From Clusia tigrina (Eukaryota > Arthropoda > Insecta > Diptera > Clusiidae): a stretch of 64,000 nucleotides of DNA. Where the stretch lies: assembly GCA_920105625.2 (NCBI GenBank), contig OV050030.1, positions 315,257,289-315,321,288 on the forward strand. Direction: 5' to 3'. The translations under genes and the position numbers were made by a program. Shown here piece after piece: positions 23,654 through 36,821 of the stretch. The notes beneath the pieces were generated by a model, which was not told the origin of the DNA, did not search any database, and worked only from the letters and a program-made list of their open reading frames with translations. The number at the start of each line of letters is the position of its first letter. The stretch's first letter is position 1.

Positions 23654-26290
23654 ATGGAAAGCAATTTGGCAAGAATTGAAAAATTAGAAAGAGCTGACCA
23701 ATGGAATATGTGGCGTTTTCAAATTAAGGTAATTCTGAACGCAGGTGACTTGTGGCAGTGTATATCTGATGAACCAATCACGGTAGCTGCGGGTACAAAT
23801 GCCGGGGCAGGAGCTGATAATAAAACTGTAGGTGAACCCAGGGGCGTGGTACGGGATGCGAAGTGGTTGAGAAGTGATAGCAAGGCTCAACAAATTATCG
23901 TATTGTCAGTTGGACAGCAACCACTTCAGCATATAATGAATTGCAAGACAGCAAAAGAAATGTGGCAAAAACTCGAAAACGTGTACGAATGTAAATCCGC
24001 GTCGACTGTACACAGGTTACAACAAAAATTCTACAGTTTTGAAAAAGACCCTGAGGATGATGTTGCTTTACATATTTCAAAGCTGGAATCGCTTGTGTCG
24101 CAGCTGAAGGATGTTGGTGAAGCTGTTTCATCATCAATGGTAATAACAAAAATATTGATGACTCTTCCTTCGAGTTTCTCTCATTTTTACAGTGCATGGG
24201 AGTCGACGAGCCCTGAGCAACAGACGTTAGAAAATTTAACAGCGAGACTTGTGCTAGAAGAAGTTCGTATGAAGGCAAAGGTATGGATAGCGGCAATGCT
24301 CTTTTTGCAAAACAAAAGGCACACTCACAAAAATTTAAAAACAACAATAACAATGCAGATGGTAAGTCTGGAAGATGTTTTTATTGCAAAAAGCCAGGGC
24401 ACTGGAAACGTAACTGTAAAGCAAGAAAGAAGCAAACTGGTGAAGATCAAATGAAAGGCAGTGCATTTGTGTGTGAAGCGGAGGCGGCAAAAAGCATAGA
24501 CGAAAAAGACGAATGGTATGTGGATTCGGGCGCAAGCGACCACATGATGAAAAACAAAAACTGGTTTGTCACTTACCAGCCATTTGATGTGGCTATGGAT
24601 ATTCGTTTGGGCAAAAACAACACTATTAAAGCTTATGGCAGAGGTGCGATCAACATAAAATCGTACAACAACAACAAATGGATATGCAATCATTTAGCTA
24701 ATGTGTTGTATGTACCAGAGCTTCGTTTGAATTTATTTTCGACAATTAGCGCGATGGATAAAGGGCTTCAAATGACATCGAATCATCAACGATGTGTTTT
24801 CTTAAAGAATGGAACTGCAGTGCTAGTGGGAGTTCGCGTTGATAAATTTTACAAACTGATTATTAAAATTGATTTACCATCAAAACAAGTTGATAATTTT
24901 GTATTCTATACGAAAAGTAACGTACGTCCTATAAGTGAATGGCACAACAAATTGGCGCATCAAAACTTAGATCACTGTAAACGATTTCTTAAAAAAATTG
25001 GCATGCCTTATTCCGATGAAGACGATAATTTTTGTGATGCTTGTGTTTTAGGAAAACAGCATCGAACGCCCTTTCCAATCAGTAAGAGCAAAACATCAGA
25101 TGTTGGAGAAATTGTTCATGCGGATGTCTGTGGACCGATGGAGAAGATTTCAGTTGGTGGATCGAAATACTTTCTTTTGCTAAAAGATGATTTTTCGCAT
25201 TATCGAAAAGTATATTTTATTGAAGAAAAAAGTGAAGTCTTAAAGTACTTGGAACGATACACTGGCGACGTTCAAATTGAAACGGGATGAAAAATCAAAA
25301 TACTTCGTTCGGATAATGGACTTGAATTTATAAACAAAAATGTGGATTCACTACTGAGAAAAAATTGTATAACTCATCACAAAACGGTGCCATATAATCC
25401 AGAACAAAATGGATCTGCTGAACGTGAAATGCGTACTATTGTTGAATTAGCAAGAACAATGATAAATGCTAAGAATCTGGACAAAAAGTTTTGGGCGGAG
25501 GCTGTTAATTGTGCTGTATACGTATTAAACAGAACAGGAACTACTTCGCAAAAAGGAATAACACCTTTTGAGCTGTGGTTTGGTAAGCAACCTAAAATAG
25601 ACAATTTGCACGTTTTCGGCACGGAGGCATTTATTCATGTACCGAAGCAAAAGCGATTGAAGTGGGATGCTAAATCCCAGAAAGGAATATTCGTTGGATA
25701 TGCAGACGATATTAAGGGATTGAGAGTATACAATTCAAGAACAAACAAGGTGGACCTTTTCCCGAGACGTCGCATTCAAAAATGAATTTGGAAAATCATC
25801 AGAAGCTGTGATGGATTTATCTACTGAGGATGCAGAACAAAATGAAGAAATGGCGAATGGTATAAAGCATCAACAATCAGAATCTTTGGAAAACAGTGAT
25901 GATGAGGTATTCTGTGAAAGTCTTCCATTCTCAGATATCGACGTGCCGGGTGCTGAACAAAGACCTGAACCTGAGCAAAGTTTTATAAGTGACAGACTAC
26001 GTAGTAAATCGACGAATCTCGACGTAAACAACGGTAACCAGCATAGCCAATCTGAATCGCCTAACGCATTTCTAGCTGAGGGACACCTTTTTATGGCGAG
26101 CAGCCAAACCCCAACGAATTATCAGCATGCAAGAAGCTGCAAAGAAGCCAAAGAATGGAAACAGGCAATGGATGAGGAAATCAATTCACTCAATGGCAAC
26201 AAAACGTGGTTTTTGACTGAACTACCAAAAAAAGCTAAAGTCATCAGCACAAGATGGGTATACACGATCAAAGATACTACTGAAAATTAA
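23654..26290 (+). pseudogene. Copia gag-protease-integrase, unit 6
   Basis: Same four breaks. C at 23641 just upstream of gag matches unit 1 only, and gag has GCT. Confidence 0.92.
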
Positions 26291-27700
26291 GAAAAACGAT
26301 ACAAAGCAAGATTAGTAGCTCGTAGATTTACTCAGGAATACGGGATTGATTATTTGGAGACTTTTAGTCCTGTGGCCAAGTTTACGTCGATAAGGGCTAT
26401 CCTTTGTATAGCGGCAACGGAACAATTGAAATGGAAGCAGTTTGACATCAAAACAGCTTTTTTGTATGGTGACATCCAGGAAGATATTTACGTTCATCAA
26501 CCTGAAGGATATTCAGACAACACGGGGCGAGTTTGTAAATTGCTGAAAAGTTTATATGGATTAAAACAAGCCTCAAGATGTTGGAATAAGACTTTTTCAA
26601 CAATGCTTAAAAAATTCAGTCTGGTGGCAAGTAAAGCTGATAATTGCGTCTTCACTAACAAAGCTGGTGCAAAAAGATTGCTAATGGCTATTTACATCGA
26701 TGATGGGCTAGTTGCGGCAGAAGATGAGGCAGACATAGATAAGCTTTTAGCATTCCTAAAGCATTCATTCAGCATAAAAGTGTTCGAGGCTAGACATTTC
26801 CTTGGACTAGAAATTCGACAGTTGGCAGATGGCAGTCTACATGTAAACCAACATGGTTATGCAGAAAAGTTAATGAAGAAGTTCAACATGGATCAAGCCG
26901 ATCCAGTTAGTACGCCCTGCGATATTTCGACAACTGGGCTAACATTCGCTGATGGTGCAGCAGTGTCGAGCTATCCGTATAGACAGGCGGTTGGTAGTTT
27001 GATGTATTTAATGCTAGCAACGCGACCAGACATAAGTTTTGCCGTTGGGTACGCTAGCAGATACCTGGAAAACCCGACAAATGCACATGTGAATGTCGTA
27101 AAGCGAATTTTCAAATATTTGAATGGCACAAAAGGGTATGGTATACTTTTTCCAACAAAAGGTTCCCTTGTTTTAAATTGTTTTAGCGATGCCGACTATG
27201 CTGGTGACGTCACTACAAGAAAATCAACCAGTGGACTTGTTATTATGGTGGGTTCAACGTGCATTGCATGGGCATCACAGAGACAACGCTGCGTTGCATT
27301 GTCTAGTACCGAATCTGAATTTGTGGCAAGCTGCCAGGCCGTCAAAGAGCTTATGTGGATAAAACAACTTTTACGCGATATACTTCCTGACGAATACCCA
27401 GAGACTAATCTGAATATGGACAATCAAGGAGCTATTCGATTAATTAAAAATCCAGAATATCATAAGCGAACAAAACATATTGATGTAAAATTTAATTTTA
27501 TTAGAGAAGAATATGAAAACAATCTGTTTAATATTAATTATGTTTCATCAAATCAGCAAGTGGCAGATATTTTTACAAAGCCCTTAGTAAAAGAAAAATT
27601 TGTGCGTTTTAGACAACTCATGAATATTATTGAATTAAAAAAAAAAAAAACTAAGATATTAATGAATCCTAAAAAGAAAAGGAAAAGAATTTATTTTTGA
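26291..27700 (+). CDS. Copia reverse transcriptase-RNase H, unit 6
   Basis: Open frame with Thr/Arg, C at the 1042-equivalent site and Asn (27519), matching unit 1 apart from that unit's private changes beside YIDD. Confidence 0.92.
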   Translation, partial: EKRYKARLVARRFTQEYGIDYLETFSPVAKFTSIRAILCIAATEQLKWKQFDIKTAFLYGDIQEDIYVHQPEGYSDNTGRVCKLLKSLYGLKQASRCWNKTFSTMLKKFSLVASKADNCVFTNKAGAKRLLMAIYIDDGLVAAEDEADIDKLLAFLKHSFSIKVFEARHFLGLEIRQLADGSLHVNQHGYAEKLMKKFNMDQADPVSTPCDISTTGLTFADGAAVSSYPYRQAVGSLMYLMLATRPDISFAVGYASRYLENPTNAHVNVVKRIFKYLNGTKGYGILFPTKGSLVLNCFSDADYAGDVTTRKSTSGLVIMVGSTCIAWASQRQRCVALSSTESEFVASCQAVKELMWIKQLLRDILPDEYPETNLNMDNQGAIRLIKNPEYHKRTKHIDVKFNFIREEYENNLFNINYVSSNQQVADIFTKPLVKEKFVRFRQLMNIIELKKKKTKILMNPKKKRKRIYF

Positions 27701-27745
27701 TTTAATATTTTGAAATTAAAATGAAATGTATGATAAAAGTGGGAG

Positions 27746-27920
27746 TGTTAACAATATTTATCACATTATATCCCACTGTGTTTACCTCCAATACTTCTAC
27801 TGTATTTACTTCCAATACTTCTTTACTTAAGTACACACATGCTACATGTACAAACATATGTATACTATTAATAAAGTTAGTTCTCTACAAACACTCAAAC
27901 CTTTCGGTCTAGTTTTATGA
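27746..27920 (+). repeat. Copia LTR between units 6 and 7
   Basis: Single LTR at the array period. Confidence 0.8.
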
Positions 27921-28042
27921 GGTTATGGGCCCAGACACGAAAGTAAAGTTAAAGTAAAGTTTTTTTTTGGAAATTATCTGGACAGAACGTAAAGTTTTTG
28001 ATAATTGTTATTTACAAAAAAATTTAAATTAAAAAAAACAAC

Positions 28043-30679
28043 ATGGAAAGCAATTTGGCAAGAATTGAAAAATTAGAAAGAGCTGACCAATGGAATATGT
28101 GGCGTTTTCAAATTAAGGTAATTCTGAACGCAGGTGACTTGTGGCAGTGTATATCTGATGAACCAATCACGGTAGCTGCGGGTACAAATGCCGGGGCAGG
28201 AGCTGATAATAAAACTGTAGGTGAACCCAGGGGCGTGGTACGGGATGCGAAGTGGTTGAGAAGTGATAGCAAGGCTCAACAAATTATCGTATTGTCAGTT
28301 GGACAGCAACCACTTCAGCATATAATGAATTGCAAGACAGCAAAAGAAATGTGGCAAAAACTCGAAAACGTGTACGAATGTAAATCCGCGTCGACTGTAC
28401 ACAGGTTACAACAAAAATTCTACAGTTTTGAAAAAGACCCTGAGGATGATGTTGCTTTACATATTTCAAAGCTGGAATCGCTTGTGTCGCAGCTGAAGGA
28501 TGTTGGTGAAGCTGTTTCATCATCAATGGTAATAACAAAAATATTGATGACTCTTCCTTCGAGTTTCTCTCATTTTTACAGTGCATGGGAGTCGACGAGC
28601 CCTGAGCAACAGACGTTAGAAAATTTAACAGCGAGACTTGTGCTAGAAGAAGTTCGTATGAAGGCAAAGGTATGGATAGCGGCAATGCTCTTTTTGCAAA
28701 ACAAAAGGCACACTCACAAAAATTTAAAAACAACAATAACAATGCAGATGGTAAGTCTGGAAGATGTTTTTATTGCAAAAAGCCAGGGCACTGGAAACGT
28801 AACTGTAAAGCAAGAAAGAAGCAAACTGGTGAAGATCAAATGAAAGGCAGTGCATTTGTGTGTGAAGCGGAGGCGGCAAAAAGCATAGACGAAAAAGACG
28901 AATGGTATGTGGATTCGGGCGCAAGCGACCACATGATGAAAAACAAAAACTGGTTTGTCACTTACCAGCCATTTGATGTGGCTATGGATATTCGTTTGGG
29001 CAAAAACAACACTATTAAAGCTTATGGCAGAGGTGCGATCAACATAAAATCGTACAACAACAACAAATGGATATGCAATCATTTAGCTAATGTGTTGTAT
29101 GTACCAGAGCTTCGTTTGAATTTATTTTCGACAATTAGCGCGATGGATAAAGGGCTTCAAATGACATCGAATCATCAACGATGTGTTTTCTTAAAGAATG
29201 GAACTGCAGTGCTAGTGGGAGTTCGCGTTGATAAATTTTACAAACTGATTATTAAAATTGATTTACCATCAAAACAAGTTGATAATTTTGTATTCTATAC
29301 GAAAAGTAACGTACGTCCTATAAGTGAATGGCACAACAAATTGGCGCATCAAAACTTAGATCACTGTAAACGATTTCTTAAAAAATTTGGCATGCCTTAT
29401 TCCGATGAAGACGATAATTTTTGTGATGCTTGTGTTTTAGGAAAACAGCATCGAACGCCCTTTCCAATCAGTAAGAGCAAAACATCAGATGTTGGAGAAA
29501 TTGTTCATGCGGATGTCTGTGGACCGATGGAGAAGATTTCAGTTGGTGGATCGAAATACTTTCTTTTGCTAAAAGATGATTTTTCGCATTATCGAAAAGT
29601 ATATTTTATTGAAGAAAAAAGTGAAGTCTTAAAGTACTTGGAACGATACACTGGCGACGTTCAAATTGAAACGGGATGAAAAATCAAAATACTTCGTTCG
29701 GATAATGGACTTGAATTTATAAACAAAAATGTGGATTCACTACTGAGAAAAAATTGTATAACTCATCACAAAACGGTGCCATATAATCCAGAACAAAATG
29801 GATCTGCTGAACGTGAAATGCGTACTATTGTTGAATTAGCAAGAACAATGATAAATGCTAAGAATCTGGACAAAAAGTTTTGGGCGGAGGCTGTTAATTG
29901 TGCTGTATACGTATTAAACAGAACAGGAACTACTTCGCAAAAAGGAATAACACCTTTTGAGCTGTGGTTTGGTAAGCAACCTAAAATAGACAATTTGCAC
30001 GTTTTCGGCACGGAGGCATTTATTCATGTACCGAAGCAAAAGCGATTGAAGTGGGATGCTAAATCCCAGAAAGGAATATTCGTTGGATATGCAGACGATA
30101 TTAAGGGATTGAGAGTATACAATTCAAGAACAAACAAGGTGGACCTTTTCCCGAGACGTCGCATTCAAAAATGAATTTGGAAAATCATCAGAAGCTGTGA
30201 TGGATTTATCTACTGAGGATGCAGAACAAAATGAAGAAATGGCGAATGGTATAAAGCATCAACAATCAGAATCTTTGGAAAACAGTGATGATGAGGTATT
30301 CTGTGAAAGTCTTCCATTCTCAGATATCGACGTGCCGGGTGCTGAACAAAGACCTGAACCTGAGCAAAGTTTTATAAGTGACAGACTACGTAGTAAATCG
30401 ACGAATCTCGACGTAAACAACGGTAACCAGCATAGCCAATCTGAATCGCCTAACGCATTTCTAGCTGAGGGACACCTTTTTATGGCGAGCAGCCAAACCC
30501 CAACGAATTATCAGCATGCAAGAAGCTGCAAAGAAGCCAAAGAATGGAAACAGGCAATGGATGAGGAAATCAATTCACTCAATGGCAACAAAACGTGGTT
30601 TTTGACTGAACTACCAAAAAAAGCTAAAGTCATCAGCACAAGATGGGTATACACGATCAAAGATACTACTGAAAATTAA
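28043..30679 (+). pseudogene. Copia gag-protease-integrase, unit 7
   Basis: Same four breaks; Ile-to-Phe change in integrase (29386) shared with unit 5. Confidence 0.92.
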
Positions 30680-32089
30680 GAAAAACGATACAAAGCAAGA
30701 TTAGTAGCTCGTAGATTTACTCAGGAATACGGGATTGATTATTTGGAGACTTTTAGTCCTGTGGCCAAGTTTACGTCGATAAGGGCTATCCTTTGTATAG
30801 CGGCAACGGAACAATTGAAATGGAAGCAGTTTGACATCAAAACAGCTTTTTTGTATGGTGACATCCAGGAAGATATTTACGTTCATCAACCTGAAGGATA
30901 TTCAGACAACACGGGGCGAGTTTGTAAATTGCTGAAAAGTTTATATGGATTAAAACAAGCCTCAAGATGTTGGAATAAGACTTTTTCAACAATGCTTAAA
31001 AAATTCAGTCTGGTGGCAAGTAAAGCTGATAATTGCGTCTTCACTAACAAAGCTGGTGCAAAAAGATTGCTAATGGCTATTTACATCGATGATGGGCTAG
31101 TTGCGGCAGAAGATGAGGCAGACATAGATAAGCTTTTAGCATTCCTAAAGCATTCATTCAGCATAAAAGTGTTCGAGGCTAGACATTTCCTTGGACTAGA
31201 AATTCGACAGTTGGCAGATGGCAGTCTACATGTAAACCAACATGGTTATGCAGAAAAGTTAATGAAGAAGTTCAACATGGATCAAGCCGATCCAGTTAGT
31301 ACGCCCTGCGATATTTCGACAACTGGGCTAACATTCGCTGATGGTGCAGCAGTGTCGAGCTATCCGTATAGACAGGCGGTTGGTAGTTTGATGTATTTAA
31401 TGCTAGCAACGCGACCAGACATAAGTTTTGCCGTTGGGTACGCTAGCAGATACCTGGAAAACCCGACAAATGCACATGTGAATGTCGTAAAGCGAATTTT
31501 CAAATATTTGAATGGCACAAAAGGGTATGGTATACTTTTTCCAACAAAAGGTTCCCTTGTTTTAAATTGTTTTAGCGATGCCGACTATGCTGGTGACGTC
31601 ACTACAAGAAAATCAACCAGTGGACTTGTTATTATGGTGGGTTCAACGTGCATTGCATGGGCATCACAGAGACAACGCTGCGTTGCATTGTCTAGTACCG
31701 AATCTGAATTTGTGGCAAGCTGCCAGGCCGTCAAAGAGTTTATGTGGATAAAACAACTTTTACGTGATATACTTCCTGACGAATACCCAGAGACTAATCT
31801 GAATATGGACAATCAAGGAGCTATTCGATTAATTAAAAATCCAGAATATCATAAGCGAACAAAACATATTGATGTAAAATTTAATTTTATTAGAGAAGAA
31901 TATGAAAACAATCTGTTTAATATTAATTATGTTTCATCAAATCAGCAAGTGGCAGATATTTTTACAAAGCCCTTAGTAAAAGAAAAATTTGTGCGTTTTA
32001 GACAACTCATGAATATTATTGAATTAAAAAAAAAAAAAACTAAGATATTAATGAATCCTAAAAAGAAAAGGAAAAGAATTTATTTTTGA
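30680..32089 (+). CDS. Copia reverse transcriptase-RNase H, unit 7
   Basis: Open frame. Private Leu-to-Phe change in RNase H (KEFMWIK, near 31738), T at 31765 and Asn at 31908. This mixes variants seen separately in units 0/5 and 1/6. Confidence 0.92.
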   Translation, partial: EKRYKARLVARRFTQEYGIDYLETFSPVAKFTSIRAILCIAATEQLKWKQFDIKTAFLYGDIQEDIYVHQPEGYSDNTGRVCKLLKSLYGLKQASRCWNKTFSTMLKKFSLVASKADNCVFTNKAGAKRLLMAIYIDDGLVAAEDEADIDKLLAFLKHSFSIKVFEARHFLGLEIRQLADGSLHVNQHGYAEKLMKKFNMDQADPVSTPCDISTTGLTFADGAAVSSYPYRQAVGSLMYLMLATRPDISFAVGYASRYLENPTNAHVNVVKRIFKYLNGTKGYGILFPTKGSLVLNCFSDADYAGDVTTRKSTSGLVIMVGSTCIAWASQRQRCVALSSTESEFVASCQAVKEFMWIKQLLRDILPDEYPETNLNMDNQGAIRLIKNPEYHKRTKHIDVKFNFIREEYENNLFNINYVSSNQQVADIFTKPLVKEKFVRFRQLMNIIELKKKKTKILMNPKKKRKRIYF

Positions 32090-32134
32090 TTTAATATTTT
32101 GAAATTAAAATGAAATGTATGATAAAAGTGGGAG

Positions 32135-32309
32135 TGTTAACAATATTTATCACATTATATCCCACTGTGTTTACCTCCAATACTTCTACTGTATTTACTT
32201 CCAATACTTCTTTACTTAAGTACACACATGCTACATGTACAAACATATGTATACTATTAATAAAGTTAGTTCTCTACAAACACTCAAACCTTTCGGTCTA
32301 GTTTTATGA
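32135..32309 (+). repeat. Copia LTR between units 7 and 8
   Basis: Single LTR at the array period. Confidence 0.8.
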
Positions 32310-32431
32310 GGTTATGGGCCCAGACACGAAAGTAAAGTTAAAGTAAAGTTTTTTTTTGGAAATTATCTGGACAGAACGTAAAGTTTTTGATAATTGTTAT
32401 TTACAAAAAAATTTAAATTAAAAAAAACAAC

Positions 32432-35068
32432 ATGGAAAGCAATTTGGCAAGAATTGAAAAATTAGAAAGAGCTGACCAATGGAATATGTGGCGTTTTCAA
32501 ATTAAGGTAATTCTGAACGCAGGTGACTTGTGGCAGTGTATATCTGATGAACCAATCACGGTAGCTGCGGGTACAAATGCCGGGGCAGGAGCTGATAATA
32601 AAACTGTAGGTGAACCCAGGGGCGTGGTACGGGATGCGAAGTGGTTGAGAAGTGATAGCAAGGCTCAACAAATTATCGTATTGTCAGTTGGACAGCAACC
32701 ACTTCAGCATATAATGAATTGCAAGACAGCAAAAGAAATGTGGCAAAAACTCGAAAACGTGTACGAATGTAAATCCGCGTCGACTGTACACAGGTTACAA
32801 CAAAAATTCTACAGTTTTGAAAAAGACCCTGAGGATGATGTTGCTTTACATATTTCAAAGCTGGAATCGCTTGTGTCGCAGCTGAAGGATGTTGGTGAAG
32901 CTGTTTCATCATCAATGGTAATAACAAAAATATTGATGACTCTTCCTTCGAGTTTCTCTCATTTTTACAGTGCATGGGAGTCGACGAGCCCTGAGCAACA
33001 GACGTTAGAAAATTTAACAGCGAGACTTGTGCTAGAAGAAGTTCGTATGAAGGCAAAGGTATGGATAGCGGCAATGCTCTTTTTGCAAAACAAAAGGCAC
33101 ACTCACAAAAATTTAAAAACAACAATAACAATGCAGATGGTAAGTCTGGAAGATGATTTTATTGCAAAAAGCCAGGGCACTGGAAACGTAACTGTAAAGC
33201 AAGAAAGAAGCAAACTGGTGAAGATCAAATGAAAGGCAGTGCATTTGTGTGTGAAGCGGAGGCGGCAAAAAGCATAGACGAAAAAGACGAATGGTATGTG
33301 GATTCGGGCGCAAGCGACCACATGATGAAAAACAAAAACTGGTTTGTCACTTACCAGCCATTTGATGTGGCTATGGATATTCGTTTGGGCAAAAACAACA
33401 CTATTAAAGCTTATGGCAGAGGTGCGATCAACATAAAATCGTACAACAACAACAAATGGATATGCAATCATTTAGCTAATGTGTTGTATGTACCAGAGCT
33501 TCGTTTGAATTTATTTTCGACAATTAGCGCGATGGATAAAGGGCTTCAAATGACATCGAATCATCAACGATGTGTTTTCTTAAAGAATGGAACTGCAGGG
33601 CTAGTGGGAGTTCGCGTTGATAAATTTTACAAACTGATTATTAAAATTGATTTACCATCAAAACAAGTTGATAATTTTGTATTCTATACGAAAAGTAACG
33701 TACGTCCTATAAGTGAATGGCACAACAAATTGGCGCATCAAAACTTAGATCACTGTAAACGATTTCTTAAAAAAATTGGCATGCCTTATTCCGATGAAGA
33801 CGATAATTTTTGTGATGCTTGTGTTTTAGGAAAACAGCATCGAACGCCCTTTCCAATCAGTAAGAGCAAAACATCAGATGTTGGAGAAATTGTTCATGCG
33901 GATGTCTGTGGACCGATGGAGAAGATTTCAGTTGGTGGATCGAAATACTTTCTTTTGCTAAAAGATGATTTTTCGCATTATCGAAAAGTATATTTTATTG
34001 AAGAAAAAAGTGAAGTCTTAAAGTACTTGGAACGATACACTGGCGACGTTCAAATTGAAACGGGATGAAAAATCAAAATACTTCGTTCGGATAATGGACT
34101 TGAATTTATAAACAAAAATGTGGATTCACTACTGAGAAAAAATTGTATAACTCATCACAAAACGGTGCCATATAATCCAGAACAAAATGGATCTGCTGAA
34201 CGTGAAATGCGTACTATTGTTGAATTAGCAAGAACAATGATAAATGCTAAGAATCTGGACAAAAAGTTTTGGGCGGAGGCTGTTAATTGTGCTGTATACG
34301 TATTAAACAGAACAGGAACTACTTCGCAAAAAGGAATAACACCTTTTGAGCTGTGGTTTGGTAAGCAACCTAAAATAGACAATTTGCACGTTTTCGGCAC
34401 GGAGGCATTTATTCATGTACCGAAGCAAAAGCGATTGAAGTGGGATGCTAAATCCCAGAAAGGAATATTCGTTGGATATGCAGACGATATTAAGGGATTG
34501 AGAGTATACAATTCAAGAACAAACAAGGTGGACCTTTTCCCGAGACGTCGCATTCAAAAATGAATTTGGAAAATCATCAGAAGCTGTGATGGATTTATCT
34601 ACTGAGGATGCAGAACAAAATGAAGAAATGGCGAATGGTATAAAGCATCAACAATCAGAATCTTTGGAAAACAGTGATGATGAGGTATTCTGTGAAAGTC
34701 TTCCATTCTCAGATATCGACGTGCCGGGTGCTGAACAAAGACCTGAACCTGAGCAAAGTTTTATAAGTGACAGACTACGTAGTAAATCGACGAATCTCGA
34801 CGTAAACAACGGTAACCAGCATAGCCAATCTGAATCGCCTAACGCATTTCTAGCTGAGGGACACCTTTTTATGGCGAGCAGCCAAACCCCAACGAATTAT
34901 CAGCATGCAAGAAGCTGCAAAGAAGCCAAAGAATGGAAACAGGCAATGGATGAGGAAATCAATTCACTCAATGGCAACAAAACGTGGTTTTTGACTGAAC
35001 TACCAAAAAAAGCTAAAGTCATCAGCACAAGATGGGTATACACGATCAAAGATACTACTGAAAATTAA
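32432..35068 (+). pseudogene. Copia gag-protease-integrase, unit 8 (extra stop in the zinc knuckle)
   Basis: Besides the four shared breaks, T to A at 33156 turns the first zinc-knuckle Cys codon into TGA, so the downstream open frame begins only at 33229. T to G at 33599 changes Val to Gly in the protease-integrase interval. Both are private, showing continued decay after amplification. Confidence 0.92.
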
Positions 35069-36433
35069 GAAAAACGATACAAAGCAAGATTAGTAGCTCG
35101 TAGATTTACTCAGGAATACGGGATTGATTATTTGGAGACTTTTAGTCCTGTGGCCAAGTTTACGTCGATAAGGGCTATCCTTTGTATAGCGGCAACGGAA
35201 CAATTGAAATGGAAGCAGTTTGACATCAAAACAGCTTTTTTGTATGGTGACATCCAGGAAGATATTTACGTTCATCAACCTGAAGGATATTCAGACAACA
35301 CGGGGCGAGTTTGTAAATTGCTGAAAAGTTTATATGGATTAAAACAAGCCTCAAGATGTTGGAATAAGACTTTTTCAACAATGCTTAAAAAATTCAGTCT
35401 GGTGGCAAGTAAAGCTGATAATTGCGTCTTCACTAACAAAGCTGGTGCAAAAAGATTGCTAATGGCTATTTACATCGATGATGGGCTAGTTGCGGCAGAA
35501 GATGAGGCAGACATAGATAAGCTTTTAGCATTCCTAAAGCATTCATTCAGCATAAAAGTGTTCGAGGCTAGACATTTCCTTGGACTAGAAATTCGACAGT
35601 TGGCAGATGGCAGTCTACATGTAAACCAACATGGTTATGCAGAAAAGTTAATGAAGAAGTTCAACATGGATCAAGCCGATCCAGTTAGTACGCCCTGCGA
35701 TATTTCGACAACTGGGCTAACATTCGCTGATGGTGCAGCAGTGTCGAGCTATCCGTATAGACAGGCGGTTGGTAGTTTGATGTATTTAATGCTAGCAACG
35801 AGACCAGACATAAGTTTTGCCGTTGGGTACGCTAGCAGATACCTGGAAAACCCGACAAATGCACATGTGAATGTCGTAAAGCGAATTTTCAAATATTTGA
35901 ATGGCACAAAAGGGTATGGTATACTTTTTCCAACAAAAGGTTCCCTTGTTTTAAATTGTTTTAGCGATGCCGACTATGCTGGTGACGTCACTACAAGAAA
36001 ATCAACCAGTGGACTTGTTATTATGGTGGGTTCAATGTGCATTGCATGGGCATCACAGAGACAACTCTGCGTTGCATTGTCTAGTACCGAATCTGAATTT
36101 GTGGCAAGCTGCCAGGCCGTCAAAGAGCTTATGTGGATAAAACAACTTTTACGCGATATACTTCCTGACGAATACCCAGAGACTAATCTGAATATGGACA
36201 ATCAAGGAGCTATTCGATTAATTAAAAATCCAGAATATCATAAGCGAACAAAACATATTGATGTAAAATTTAATTTTATTAGAGAAGAATATGAAAACAA
36301 TCTGTTTAATATTAATTATGTTTCATCAAATCAGCAAGTGGCAGATATTTTTACAAAGCCCTTAGTAAAAGAAAAATTTGTGCGTTTTAGACAACTCATG
36401 AATATTATTGAATTAAAAAAAAAAAAAAACTAA
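35069..36433 (+). CDS. Copia reverse transcriptase-RNase H, unit 8
   Basis: Open frame with the Met/Leu pair (36036, 36066) but Asn (36297), a combination found in no other unit. One extra A in the terminal A-run shifts the lysine-rich tail and ends the ORF 15 residues early. Confidence 0.92.
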   Translation, partial: EKRYKARLVARRFTQEYGIDYLETFSPVAKFTSIRAILCIAATEQLKWKQFDIKTAFLYGDIQEDIYVHQPEGYSDNTGRVCKLLKSLYGLKQASRCWNKTFSTMLKKFSLVASKADNCVFTNKAGAKRLLMAIYIDDGLVAAEDEADIDKLLAFLKHSFSIKVFEARHFLGLEIRQLADGSLHVNQHGYAEKLMKKFNMDQADPVSTPCDISTTGLTFADGAAVSSYPYRQAVGSLMYLMLATRPDISFAVGYASRYLENPTNAHVNVVKRIFKYLNGTKGYGILFPTKGSLVLNCFSDADYAGDVTTRKSTSGLVIMVGSMCIAWASQRQLCVALSSTESEFVASCQAVKELMWIKQLLRDILPDEYPETNLNMDNQGAIRLIKNPEYHKRTKHIDVKFNFIREEYENNLFNINYVSSNQQVADIFTKPLVKEKFVRFRQLMNIIELKKKKN

Positions 36434-36524
36434 GATATTAATGAATCCTAAAAAGAAAAGGAAAAGAATTTATTTTTGATTTAAAATTTTGAAATTAAAA
36501 TGAAATGTATGATAAAAGTGGGAG

Positions 36525-36699
36525 TGTTAACAATATTTATCACATTATATCCCACTGTGTTTACCTCCAATACTTCTACTGTATTTACTTCCAATACTTC
36601 TTTACTTAAGTACACACATGCTACATGTACAAACATATGTATACTATTAATAAAGTTAGTTCTCTACAAACACTCAAACCTTTCGGTCTAGTTTTATGA
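36525..36699 (+). repeat. Copia LTR between units 8 and 9
   Basis: Offset by 4390 rather than 4389 bp because the upstream A-run has one extra A. The sequence just before it reads TTTAAAATTTTG, where other units have TTTAATATTTTG. Confidence 0.8.
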
Positions 36700-36821
36700 G
36701 GTTATGGGCCCAGACACGAAAGTAAAGTTAAAGTAAAGTTTTTTTTTGGAAATTATCTGGACAGAACGTAAAGTTTTTGATAATTGTTATTTACAAAAAA
36801 ATTTAAATTTAAAAAAACAAC

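Noticed and set aside
1..36524. Array produced purely by assembly duplication of one unit
   Set aside because: Units carry distinct substitutions, private stops and a 1-bp length difference. Copy number could still be wrong, so long-read checking is suggested in the findings.
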